Translations under genes and position numbers: made by a program
Shown: in pieces, positions 24,868-32,128 of the stretch
Layout of the letters: the number at the start of each line of letters is the position of its first letter
Numbering within the stretch: the first letter of the stretch is position 1
The notes under the pieces: model-generated
What the model was told of the DNA's origin: nothing
The model's input: only the letters and a program-made list of their open reading frames with translations
Database searches by the model: none
Assembly: GCA_021325135.1 (NCBI GenBank)
Contig: JAJPHT010000033.1
Location: 1-64,000, forward strand
Direction: 5' to 3'
Source of the DNA: Pseudomonadota bacterium
Lineage (GTDB): Archaea > Thermoplasmatota > SW-10-69-26 > JACQPN01 > JAJPHT01
DNA length: 64,000 nt

Positions 24868-26274
24868 TCAGAGGAGGCTCGTTCCTTCGACCGTGACGAA
24901 GCGGATCTCCGTGGGCTTCACGGCGACGCCCAGCCCCGTGCCCAGCGTGCTCTGCGCGAAGGCGACGACGGGCTGCCCGTCGAGGCCGATGGCGACCTCG
25001 AAGAAGTCCAGCATGCTGCGGTCCGCCGCGAGACAGCCCGTGCCGCTGGTGCAGAGGGACCCCACGTGGTTGGGCGTCTTGGTGAGCGTCGCGACGACGC
25101 CCTTGGGCGCCCCGCAGGCGCCCGCTTGCGACGGATCGCATCCGCCGGCGTCCAGCGACTCGTAGAGCTTCACGTTCCACTCGTCGGGCACCATCTCGCC
25201 GGGCGTGCCGCGCACGTTCTCGTACCACACCACCGCGATGCGGCCGGGCGCGCCCGCGGCGATCCACGGGAAGCGCGCGTCCTTGGCCGCGTCGGAGAGA
25301 AGGAGCGGCTTCGTCCACGTCGCGCCCAGGTCGTGGGACGTCTGGAGGTAGATGCCGTAGAGGCCCGCCTCCTCGGGGGGCGTCACGCCGCCGGGCGTCG
25401 TCGCGGAGTCCGCGGAGTAGACGAGGTAGAGCGTGCCGTTCCCGTCGAATGATAGCACCGGGAAGTCGGACGCGTAGCCGTTGGGCTCCGCGGGGCTCGT
25501 GCGGCCCAGATTGGCGGTGTCGTGGCCCGCCCACGTCTTGCCCGAGTCGTTGGAGACGTAGACGTGCACGACGGGCGCGTCGGTGCCGGTGGTGGCGGCC
25601 TGGTCCACGACGGGGATCGCCAGCGCGCCGGTGACGGGGTCGTGCACCACGGGGCCGCCGTCGCCATCGGGGCCTACGGTGACCTTGCCCCGCCAGGACG
25701 CGCCGCCGTCGGGCGAGCCGTTGAACTCGATGCCGGTCTTGCCGCGCCACGTCGCCGCGATGCCGCCCTCGGGCGTGACGTCGATCCACTCGCGATCCTT
25801 GCCTCCGCCCTCGGCGAGGTCCACCGCCTTGCTCCACGTCTCGCCGCGGTCGTGGCTCGCCAGGAACGGGATCGTGCGCCCCTCCTTGCCCAGGAGGCCC
25901 AGGTAGTAGACCGTGCCGTTGCGGTCCACCGCGACGTCGCCGTCGCCGCCCCCTTCGAGGCCCGCGTTGCCGGGGTGCTGCCACGTCTTGCCGCCATCGT
26001 CGCTGCGCCACACGTCGCCCGGGTTCCCCACGTAGAGCGTCTTGCCGTCGTAGCCCGCCGCGACGTTGGGCTCCGCGAAGCCGGGCGTCGCCACCGGCAC
26101 GTCGGGCTGCGCCGCGGGCGGCTTCAGGTCCGCGCTGCCGCTGGCCTGCCGCGGGTGGAACGGATCGCCCGCGGGCGCGGGGGGCGCCGCGCTGGGGGCC
26201 TTCGTCGCCGCGGGCTGCGCGCACCCCGCCAGGAGAAGGGCAAGGAGAAGGATGGGGACGAGGCGGGGCTGCAT
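24868..26274 (-). CDS. BNR/Asp-box (sialidase-like) exported lipoprotein
   Basis: 468 residues. Signal peptide with lipobox LAGC (Cys18), then a Pro/Ala linker. At least four Asp-boxes occur along the chain: SDDGGKTW, SHDRGETW, SNDSGKTW and SHDLGATW, giving a propeller. Two CxC-like clusters near the C-terminus (GGCDPSQAGACG, SLCTSGTGC) may be disulfides. The fold occurs in glycosidases but also in binding proteins; sialidase catalytic residues were not identified, so an enzymatic role is uncertain. It follows leuC on the same strand after 47 nt. Confidence 0.82.
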   Translation of the reverse strand: MQPRLVPILLLALLLAGCAQPAATKAPSAAPPAPAGDPFHPRQASGSADLKPPAAQPDVPVATPGFAEPNVAAGYDGKTLYVGNPGDVWRSDDGGKTWQHPGNAGLEGGGDGDVAVDRNGTVYYLGLLGKEGRTIPFLASHDRGETWSKAVDLAEGGGKDREWIDVTPEGGIAATWRGKTGIEFNGSPDGGASWRGKVTVGPDGDGGPVVHDPVTGALAIPVVDQAATTGTDAPVVHVYVSNDSGKTWAGHDTANLGRTSPAEPNGYASDFPVLSFDGNGTLYLVYSADSATTPGGVTPPEEAGLYGIYLQTSHDLGATWTKPLLLSDAAKDARFPWIAAGAPGRIAVVWYENVRGTPGEMVPDEWNVKLYESLDAGGCDPSQAGACGAPKGVVATLTKTPNHVGSLCTSGTGCLAADRSMLDFFEVAIGLDGQPVVAFAQSTLGTGLGVAVKPTEIRFVTVEGTSLL

Positions 26275-26321
26275 GCCGCCTCAGAGCGCGGTGGGGGCCA
26301 TGAACGCTGTGGCGGCGGCCT

Positions 26322-27671
26322 TCAGCGCTTCCCGCTCACCGCGAACTGCGCGAGCCGGCGCGCCTCGTTCCCCGAGAGGAACTCGCGCGGGTCGGTGAGC
26401 TTTCCCTCGATGGCGGTCACGGCCGCCGTGGCGGGGCTCACGAGATAGCTCTTGCTCTTGATGTGGCCCATGCGGCCCGGGAAGTTGCGGTTGGAGGTGG
26501 AGACGCAGACCTCGCCCTCGTCGAGCACGCCGCCCATGCCGCCGAAGCACGCGCCGCACGAGGCCGTGTTGAAGCTCCCGCCGGCCTCGGTGATGGTCTC
26601 GATGATGCCCTCGCGGAGCGCCTGCATGTAGATGCGCGTGGACGCGGGGAACACCACGAGGCGCGTGCCCTTCTTCACCTTGTTGCCCTTGAGGATGGAC
26701 GCCGCGACGCGCAGGTCCTCCAGGCGCGCGTTGGTGCACGAGCCGATGAACACCTGGTCCACGCGCCCCGAGTCCGTGCTCTTCACGGGGTGCACGTTGT
26801 CCGGGCTCATGGGGCACGCGACCAGGGGCTCCAGCCGGTCGCCGTCGATGGTCACGACCTTCTCGTACTTCGCGCCCTTGTCCGCGCGCAGGTCCGCGTG
26901 GTCGCGCACGTGCGCCTTGCGGCCGTTCTTGATCTCGGGAAGCGACTCCAGGTAACGGATCGCCTCGCCGTCCGCGGGGATGACGCCCGCCTTGGCGCCA
27001 AGCTCCGTCGTCATGTTGGAGAGCGTGAAGCGCTGGTACATCTCCAGCTTCTCGATGGCGCTGCCCCCGAACTCAATGGCCTTGTACGCGCCCCCCTCGG
27101 TGGTGAGCTGCCGCAGCGCCTCCAGGATGATGTCCTTGCCGGACACGGGGAACTCCAGCGTGCCCGTGACCTCGACCTTGATCGTCTCGGGGACCTTCAG
27201 CCAGATGTCCCCCGTCGCGAACACTGCCGCCTGCTCGGTGGGGCCGATGCCCACCGCGAACGCGCCCAGGGCGCCCGCCATGTTGGTGTGCGAGTCGGTG
27301 CCCGTCACCATGTCGCCCGGCAGCACGAACCCCTCCTCCACGAGGATCTGGTGGCAGATGCCGTGGTTCCCGATGTCGTAGAAGTGGGGAAGGCCGTGCT
27401 TCTCCACGAACTTGCGGATGCTGTGGTGCAGCTTCGCCGACGCCTCGCTGCTCGCCGGGACCCAGTGGTCGATGGGGATCACGATCTTGTTGCGGTCCCA
27501 CACCTCGGTCGCGCCCATCTGCTCGAAGGGCCGGATGAGCTGCGCGCACGCCTCGTGCGCCATCGCCACGTCCACCGGCACCTCGACGATCTCGCCGGGG
27601 CGCACGTGCGCCTTCTTGGCCTTCAAGGCGAGGATCTTCTCGGGCAGCGTCATCGGGGCGGACGAGGCCAT
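26322..27671 (-). CDS. leuC: 3-isopropylmalate (or homoaconitate) dehydratase large subunit
   Basis: 449-residue aconitase-family subunit that carries the 4Fe-4S cluster. Cluster ligands are in GSCTNARLEDL and CGACFGG; substrate motifs include GTDSHTNMAGALGAFAVGIG and STSNRNFPGRMGH. Works with LeuD (8099-8617) in leucine, or in lysine/2-oxosuberate-like chain elongation. Start ATG at 27671 is placed by TATAAG 26 nt upstream (leaderless); MTLPEKILALK six residues further in resembles the usual N-terminus and is an alternative. Confidence 0.93.
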   Translation of the reverse strand: MASSAPMTLPEKILALKAKKAHVRPGEIVEVPVDVAMAHEACAQLIRPFEQMGATEVWDRNKIVIPIDHWVPASSEASAKLHHSIRKFVEKHGLPHFYDIGNHGICHQILVEEGFVLPGDMVTGTDSHTNMAGALGAFAVGIGPTEQAAVFATGDIWLKVPETIKVEVTGTLEFPVSGKDIILEALRQLTTEGGAYKAIEFGGSAIEKLEMYQRFTLSNMTTELGAKAGVIPADGEAIRYLESLPEIKNGRKAHVRDHADLRADKGAKYEKVVTIDGDRLEPLVACPMSPDNVHPVKSTDSGRVDQVFIGSCTNARLEDLRVAASILKGNKVKKGTRLVVFPASTRIYMQALREGIIETITEAGGSFNTASCGACFGGMGGVLDEGEVCVSTSNRNFPGRMGHIKSKSYLVSPATAAVTAIEGKLTDPREFLSGNEARRLAQFAVSGKR

Positions 27672-27694
27672 GGGGGCGGGATGGGGACCCCTCA

Positions 27695-27700
27695 CTTATA
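27695..27700 (-). promoter_or_regulatory. TATA box of leuC
   Basis: TATAAG on the minus strand, centred 26 nt before the ATG at 27671; the clearest TATA box with leaderless spacing in the window. Confidence 0.65.
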
Positions 27701-27724
27701 GGCGTTGCCCGGGCGGGGACGGGT

Positions 27725-27740
27725 GGCGCCGCGCGGCGCC
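27725..27740. repeat. Perfect 16-bp palindrome
   Basis: GGCGCCGCGCGGCGCC, 25 nt upstream of the leuC TATA box and 16 nt from the 64-bp palindrome. Confidence 0.8.
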
Positions 27741-27755
27741 AGCCGGGCGCGGCCG

Positions 27756-27819
27756 GAGCCGGGCGTGCACGGGTGCGCCCGGGCGTGCACGCCCGGGCGC
27801 ACCCGTGCACGCCCGGCTC
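27756..27819. repeat. Perfect 64-bp palindrome
   Basis: Both strands read identically over 64 bp. The 25-nt outer arms (27756-27780 and 27795-27819, beginning GAGCCGGGCGTGCACGGG) flank a GGGCGTGCACGCCC centre. No mismatch and no loop. Lies between leuC and the empty 1-kb stretch. Confidence 0.95.
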
Positions 27820-28734
27820 ACCGCGGCCCCATCGGCCGCCGCCCCCACCACGGGCCTTCGGGCCCGCCCGAGGGTCGGGGCCGGCGGGGGCGCGGGGCGG
27901 AGGAGGGCGCGGTGGGGTGCATCGCGCAGGGGAGGGCGCGTCTGGAGATGAACGGCGCGGGCGGCGCCGAAGGGGCGCGTCGTCGCGGGGGCTCAGCGCA
28001 CGAGCATCTCGATGAGGAAGGAGGCGAGCCAGCGGCGGACGGCCGGGCGGGCGGGCCCGTGGCGCGCCTGCATCGCGGTCATCTTGAGCTGCTTGCGCTG
28101 GCGGCCGCTTCGTGGCGCGGGGCGGATCTCACAGGCCAGGAGGACACCCCCGGGTAGGGGGCGCCCCGCCGGCCGTCGCGCAGGGGCTCAGGACGCGGCG
28201 CGTTCCACGCGCGGCGCCTGGCCCGTGCTGGCACGGGCTGGGCATTCGGAACCAGTCTCCGCCCTTGGCTCGACGACGATCCTTAAGCCGTTGGCGCAAC
28301 GGGGTGGAAGCGGAAGCGTCCCCAGGGCGGTTCATCCGTGGGCGGGCGTCGTTGCGGGGGGCTTCGGCCTGTTGGCTGGAAGGCCGGAATGCCCGAAGAA
28401 GGGGCGAAGGCGGGGCTCAGCGCGACCGGCGCCGGAGGCGGGCGAGGATGCCGCGCCGGAGGGGCTGCTCGTGGCACATGCGGGGGCTGTGGCGGGCCAT
28501 GGGGTCACGCGCCGAGCGTCTTGCGCTCGTGGGCCATGCGGACGCCGGTCCGCCGGGGGAGGCGGGGAAGGAGGCGCATGGCCGACGCGGGACTGGCGAC
28601 CCGGATTTCAACCTTTGGGCGGAGTTCCTAGTCGGGTCCACCCCCAAGGGGGTTGAAGGCCGCCATACGCCCGTCGGTGAAGGCGCAAACTACAGATAGG
28701 CCACAGGGAGCATCCGGCCGCGGGTGGAGACCCC

Positions 28735-29565
28735 TTGAGCCGCACCACTGTCGCGATCCGACGATCCGTCGCAGGGTTCCTGACGCTGCTTGCCCTGACG
28801 AGCCTCGCGCAGGCCGATTCGCCCTGGTGGATGCAGAACGACGCCGGCAGCGGGCACGATGCGAGCGGCTCCTGGCTCTCCCCGCTCGCCCTTCCCGACT
28901 ACGGGAGCTACTCCGGCACGCTCGTGGAGCACGACTCGGACGCCTACGCCGTCCGGCAGGCGTCGACCTCGCCCGCGTGCCTCAACTTCTCGTTCACGCC
29001 CACCAGCAACGACGTCCTCACGGTGAAGACCACCAGCGGGGGCGTCGACAAGGCGGCGACGCTCAACTCCCCGGCGGGCGTCACCCAGCGCGGCGGCATC
29101 GCGACCAACGCCTACGACTGGGCGGGCCTGCGCGCCACGCTGGCGAACCCCGAGCAGGAGGGCGCGAACGACTACTCGTTCACCCTCCAGCGCGTGGACG
29201 CGACCTCGTCCGTGCCGGCGCCGGGCCACACGATCTCCACCGCGACGCCCCTTCCCAGCCCCTGCACCGCGGGGGTCATGTCCGCCGTCAGCCTCGCGGC
29301 GACCAACACCTACAGCCTCGGCCCGCTCCCCGCGGGCACGAACCTCGTGGCGTCCCTGGCGGCCACGGCCTCCAGCCTGTCGCTGCAGGTCCTCGACGCG
29401 GGCGGCAACCCCATCGCGCAGACCAGCGTGAACGGCGTCACCACCGCGACCACGCCCTCGGCTGGCAACTACTACCTCAGCGTCCAGCGCACGGACCTGG
29501 GCGTGGGCGACGTCCAGTACCTCATCGGAGTGATCGTGTCCCCAGGCTGCAAGCCGGCGTGTTGA
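28735..29565 (+). CDS. Secreted protein with PPC-like beta domains and a CKPAC tail
   Basis: 276 residues from TTG (GGTGGAG upstream). Signal peptide about 1-27, then two beta-rich modules resembling bacterial/archaeal pre-peptidase C-terminal domains (SGTLVEHDSDAYAVRQ and TNTYSLGPLPAGTNLVASL ... GNYYLSVQRTD). No enzymatic domain. The chain ends SPGCKPAC with the Cys pair at the very C-terminus, a tail repeated in the small exported protein just downstream. Function unknown; likely surface or secreted. Confidence 0.75.
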   Translation: MSRTTVAIRRSVAGFLTLLALTSLAQADSPWWMQNDAGSGHDASGSWLSPLALPDYGSYSGTLVEHDSDAYAVRQASTSPACLNFSFTPTSNDVLTVKTTSGGVDKAATLNSPAGVTQRGGIATNAYDWAGLRATLANPEQEGANDYSFTLQRVDATSSVPAPGHTISTATPLPSPCTAGVMSAVSLAATNTYSLGPLPAGTNLVASLAATASSLSLQVLDAGGNPIAQTSVNGVTTATTPSAGNYYLSVQRTDLGVGDVQYLIGVIVSPGCKPAC

Positions 29566-29659
29566 CCCATCCACCCTCCAAGAGGCATGGCTCATCTGTC
29601 CGCAAGGGTTGGCGAAATGTTTAACTCGTACGCCGGAGAGTGCTCTACGAGGCTGTCAG

Positions 29660-29854
29660 ATGCGCACCCTTGGAGTTATCCTTGTCGTGATGTGCGCGAC
29701 GCTTGTGCTGGCCTCTCTGCCTTCGGCTTTGGCAGACGGCTCGACATCCTCAGACAGCACAAGCTCCACCACCACGACAAGCTCGGGCTCGTCGAGCCTG
29801 GGAACCTCCGACACGAGCCCAGGCTGCAAGCCGGCCTGCCTCGGAACCTCGTGA
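29660..29854 (+). CDS. Small exported Ser/Thr-rich peptide with SPGCKPAC tail
   Basis: 64 residues: signal peptide (MRTLGVILVVMCATLVLASL), a Ser/Thr-only linker, then TSPGCKPACLGTS. The DNA for the SPGCKPAC segment is almost identical to that ending the previous gene, so the tail was copied. A TATA-like GTTTAACTC lies about 39 nt upstream. Mature peptide is only about 40 residues. It precedes a membrane Ser/Thr kinase by 124 nt. Not recognised; could be a glycosylated surface peptide or a disulfide-bonded signal. Confidence 0.6.
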   Translation: MRTLGVILVVMCATLVLASLPSALADGSTSSDSTSSTTTTSSGSSSLGTSDTSPGCKPACLGTS

Positions 29855-29978
29855 CGCAACCAGAGCAACACCCTTGCTGCGTTCAACGAACCTTTATTCC
29901 TTCTCAGGTCACCTGCCGTTTCCATTCTGGCGGGCGGTTTACGGTGACGAAGCGTCGCTGCGGCGGGGGAGCTTGCCC

Positions 29979-32066
29979 ATGAATGTTATCGCGTTGAGCA
30001 GCTTCTGGGCCCTCGCCAGCGCCCTGGGCGTGGTCATCCTCGCGACGGTCTGCCTCTTCGGCGGCTCGGCGCGCCCGCGCGGCGCCCTGGCGTTCGGCGC
30101 GTTCGGCATCGCGTGGGGCCTCCAGGTGGCCTTCGGCAACCTGGCCAACCTCACCAGCTCGGCGGGCGTCGCCTCGCTGCTCTTCATGCTCTTCCTCGTG
30201 GCGCTGCTCGTGGCGCCCTACCCCCTCGTCGAGTTTGCCGCCGCGCAGGGGGAGGCGCGCCCCGGCGCGGGCTGGCGCGCCCTGCGCATCCTCACCGCGG
30301 GCCTTTCCATCCTGGGCGCCTGCCTGCTGGCGCTGAAGCCGGAGTGGTTCCTCGCGGGCGTCACCCGCAGCGACTCCTTCTACGCCGCGAACTGGGGCCC
30401 CCTGTACGCGCCCCTCGTCATCCTCCCCTTCTACCTGGCGTGGGCCATCGCCATCGTCGCCCTGGCCCAGGCCTACTGGAGCGCCGCGACGCCGAGGCTG
30501 GCCATCCGCAGCCGCACGCTCCTCGTGGGCATCGGGCTGTTCATCGCCTCCATCACCAGCAACTACGCCGCCTTCTACACCGGCCAGGTCGTCCTGGGGA
30601 ATGCCAGCGGCCCGAACCTCCTCTACGCGCTCGTGTTCGACGGCCTCGCCCTCCTGGTCGTGTGGGTCGTGGCCGGCTCCTTCGCCCGCGCGCGCGAAGC
30701 CGGGCACGCCCTGGACCGCCGCACGCTGCGCCAGACGGCGTGGGCCCTGAGCATCCCTCTCGGGCTGGGCCTCGTGGAGGGCGCCCTGAGCCTCGTCTAC
30801 ACCGACGACTTCTACACCATCGGCCTCTGGCGCCTTGCGGGCGTCGGGGTCATCGTCTACGGCCTCCTGCGCTGGAGGGTCCACGACCTGCCCCAGCGCG
30901 CGGCGACGGCGGCCTCCTCCGCGGGCGGCGTCGCGCTCGCCACCGCCGCCGGCGCGCTGGCGTTCGGCGTGGGCCTCGCCGCGAGCCCCTCCCTCGCCCT
31001 CCCCTCCACGTTCGCCGCGCTCATCGCCGGCGGCTCGCTGTTCCCGGCGGTCCGCTTCACGCGGCGCCTCTTCGGCGTGCAGCCGCGCACGTCGACCCGC
31101 GCCGCGGACGACGCCGTGTACGGCCAGCGCATCGACGCCTATCGCGCCGCGCTGGAGGCGTCGTTCGCCCGCGACTCCATGGAGGAGGACGCGGACTTCC
31201 TCGGCGCGCTGCGCGAGCGCTTCGGCATCAGCGAGGCGGAGGACCGCGTGCTGCGCCACTACGCCAAGAGCAGCGTCATCGTGGCGCGCGACCGCAAGGC
31301 CAGCGAGGCCTTCGAGCGGCTGCGCCTCCTTGGCGAAGGCGGAGGAGGACGCACCTGGCTCGCGCGCGACCGGCAGCGCGACCGCCTCGTCGTCCTCAAG
31401 GAGCCGCTCCAGCAGTGGCAGCAGGACCCGCAGACGCGCGAGGCCGTGCTGCGCGAGGCGCGCCTCGCCGCCAAGGTCCGGCACCCCAACGTCGTCTCCG
31501 TGGAGGAGGTCGTCGAAGGGAAGGGCAGCCCCATCATCGTCATGGAGTACCTGGAGGGCGGAAGCCTCTCCGACCTGCTCCGCTCCCGCGGCACGCTCCC
31601 CTGGCGCGAGGCCGTTCCGCTCGTCATCGACGTGGCGCGCGGGCTGGAGGCGGTCCACAGCGCGGGCATCGTGCATCGCGACGTGAAGCCCAGCAACATC
31701 CTCCTCAACGGCGAGGGCGCGCCCAAGGTCGCGGACTTCGGCATCGCGCTGCCCGTCGTCAGCACGCGCACCGTGCTCGACGTGGGCTCCACCGCCCGCG
31801 CGGGGACGCTCTTCTACATGGCGCCCGAGGTCCGTGCGGGCATGAGCGCGGGCGACCGGCGCGCGGACGTCTACGCGTGCGCGGCCGTGCTCCACGAGTG
31901 CCTCTACGGCGCGCCGCCCGGCGCGAACGCGCCCGTCATCCTGCGCAGCGACGTGCCCCCCGCGCTCTCCGCGCTCCTGGCCCGCGCGCTGGCGGAGCGC
32001 CCCGAGGAGCGCGTCCCCACGGCGCGCGCCTTGGCGGAGGACCTCTCCCGCGTCCTGCGGGCATAG
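29979..32066 (+). CDS. Membrane-bound Hanks-type Ser/Thr protein kinase
   Basis: 695 residues. Residues 1-360 hold about ten predicted transmembrane helices, similar in layout to the membrane sensor half of some archaeal histidine kinases. A helical linker (about 375-445) leads to a eukaryotic-type kinase domain: LLGEGGGGRTWLA glycine loop near 449, Lys in VVLKEP near 473, IVHRDVKPSNILL near 565, ADFGIA near 586 and MAPEV. All catalytic elements are intact, so it is probably active. Kinase domain is cytoplasmic at the C-terminus. Start ATG with GGGGGAGC upstream. Followed by the TrmB-PAS gene after 62 nt. Confidence 0.9.
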   Translation: MNVIALSSFWALASALGVVILATVCLFGGSARPRGALAFGAFGIAWGLQVAFGNLANLTSSAGVASLLFMLFLVALLVAPYPLVEFAAAQGEARPGAGWRALRILTAGLSILGACLLALKPEWFLAGVTRSDSFYAANWGPLYAPLVILPFYLAWAIAIVALAQAYWSAATPRLAIRSRTLLVGIGLFIASITSNYAAFYTGQVVLGNASGPNLLYALVFDGLALLVVWVVAGSFARAREAGHALDRRTLRQTAWALSIPLGLGLVEGALSLVYTDDFYTIGLWRLAGVGVIVYGLLRWRVHDLPQRAATAASSAGGVALATAAGALAFGVGLAASPSLALPSTFAALIAGGSLFPAVRFTRRLFGVQPRTSTRAADDAVYGQRIDAYRAALEASFARDSMEEDADFLGALRERFGISEAEDRVLRHYAKSSVIVARDRKASEAFERLRLLGEGGGGRTWLARDRQRDRLVVLKEPLQQWQQDPQTREAVLREARLAAKVRHPNVVSVEEVVEGKGSPIIVMEYLEGGSLSDLLRSRGTLPWREAVPLVIDVARGLEAVHSAGIVHRDVKPSNILLNGEGAPKVADFGIALPVVSTRTVLDVGSTARAGTLFYMAPEVRAGMSAGDRRADVYACAAVLHECLYGAPPGANAPVILRSDVPPALSALLARALAERPEERVPTARALAEDLSRVLRA

Positions 32067-32128
32067 CGCGTCGTCGCGACGTCGTCTCCAGCAAGGCTAT
32101 CCGCAGCCGCCCCCTTGATCGCCGGGGA

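Larger units (their letters stand above)
27672..28734. other. Gene-poor, hairpin-rich 1-kb stretch
   Basis: No convincing gene. It holds the leuC promoter, two perfect palindromes (27725-27740, 27756-27819), a CGGGCC-TTCG-GGCCCG tetraloop hairpin near 27849-27864, a TATA-like CCTTAAGCC near 28280, and an ACCCCC-AA-GGGGGT stem near 28630. A 29-codon minus-strand frame (27993-28082) exists without a ribosome-binding site. No tRNA, 7S RNA or RNase P consensus was recognised. Confidence 0.6.

Noticed and set aside
24868..26274. Assigning sialidase activity to the BNR protein
   Set aside because: Asp-boxes are structural; the arginine triad, Tyr/Glu nucleophile pair and Asp acid of sialidases could not be placed.
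27993..28082. 29-codon minus-strand frame ending WLASFLIEMLVR
   Set aside because: No ribosome-binding site, no TATA at the right distance, and no recognisable family; could be a remnant, but support is too weak.
28615..28650. Possible tRNA fragment (GGTTGAAATCC near the T-arm position)
   Set aside because: The T-loop base pattern is wrong (TTGA instead of TTCR) and no acceptor or anticodon stem can be formed.
32066..32095. Family-2 repeat remnant after the kinase gene (CGTCGTCGCGACGTCG)
   Set aside because: Only about 16 nt resemble the arm and the outer GTGGTGACG end is missing; likely chance in GC-rich DNA.
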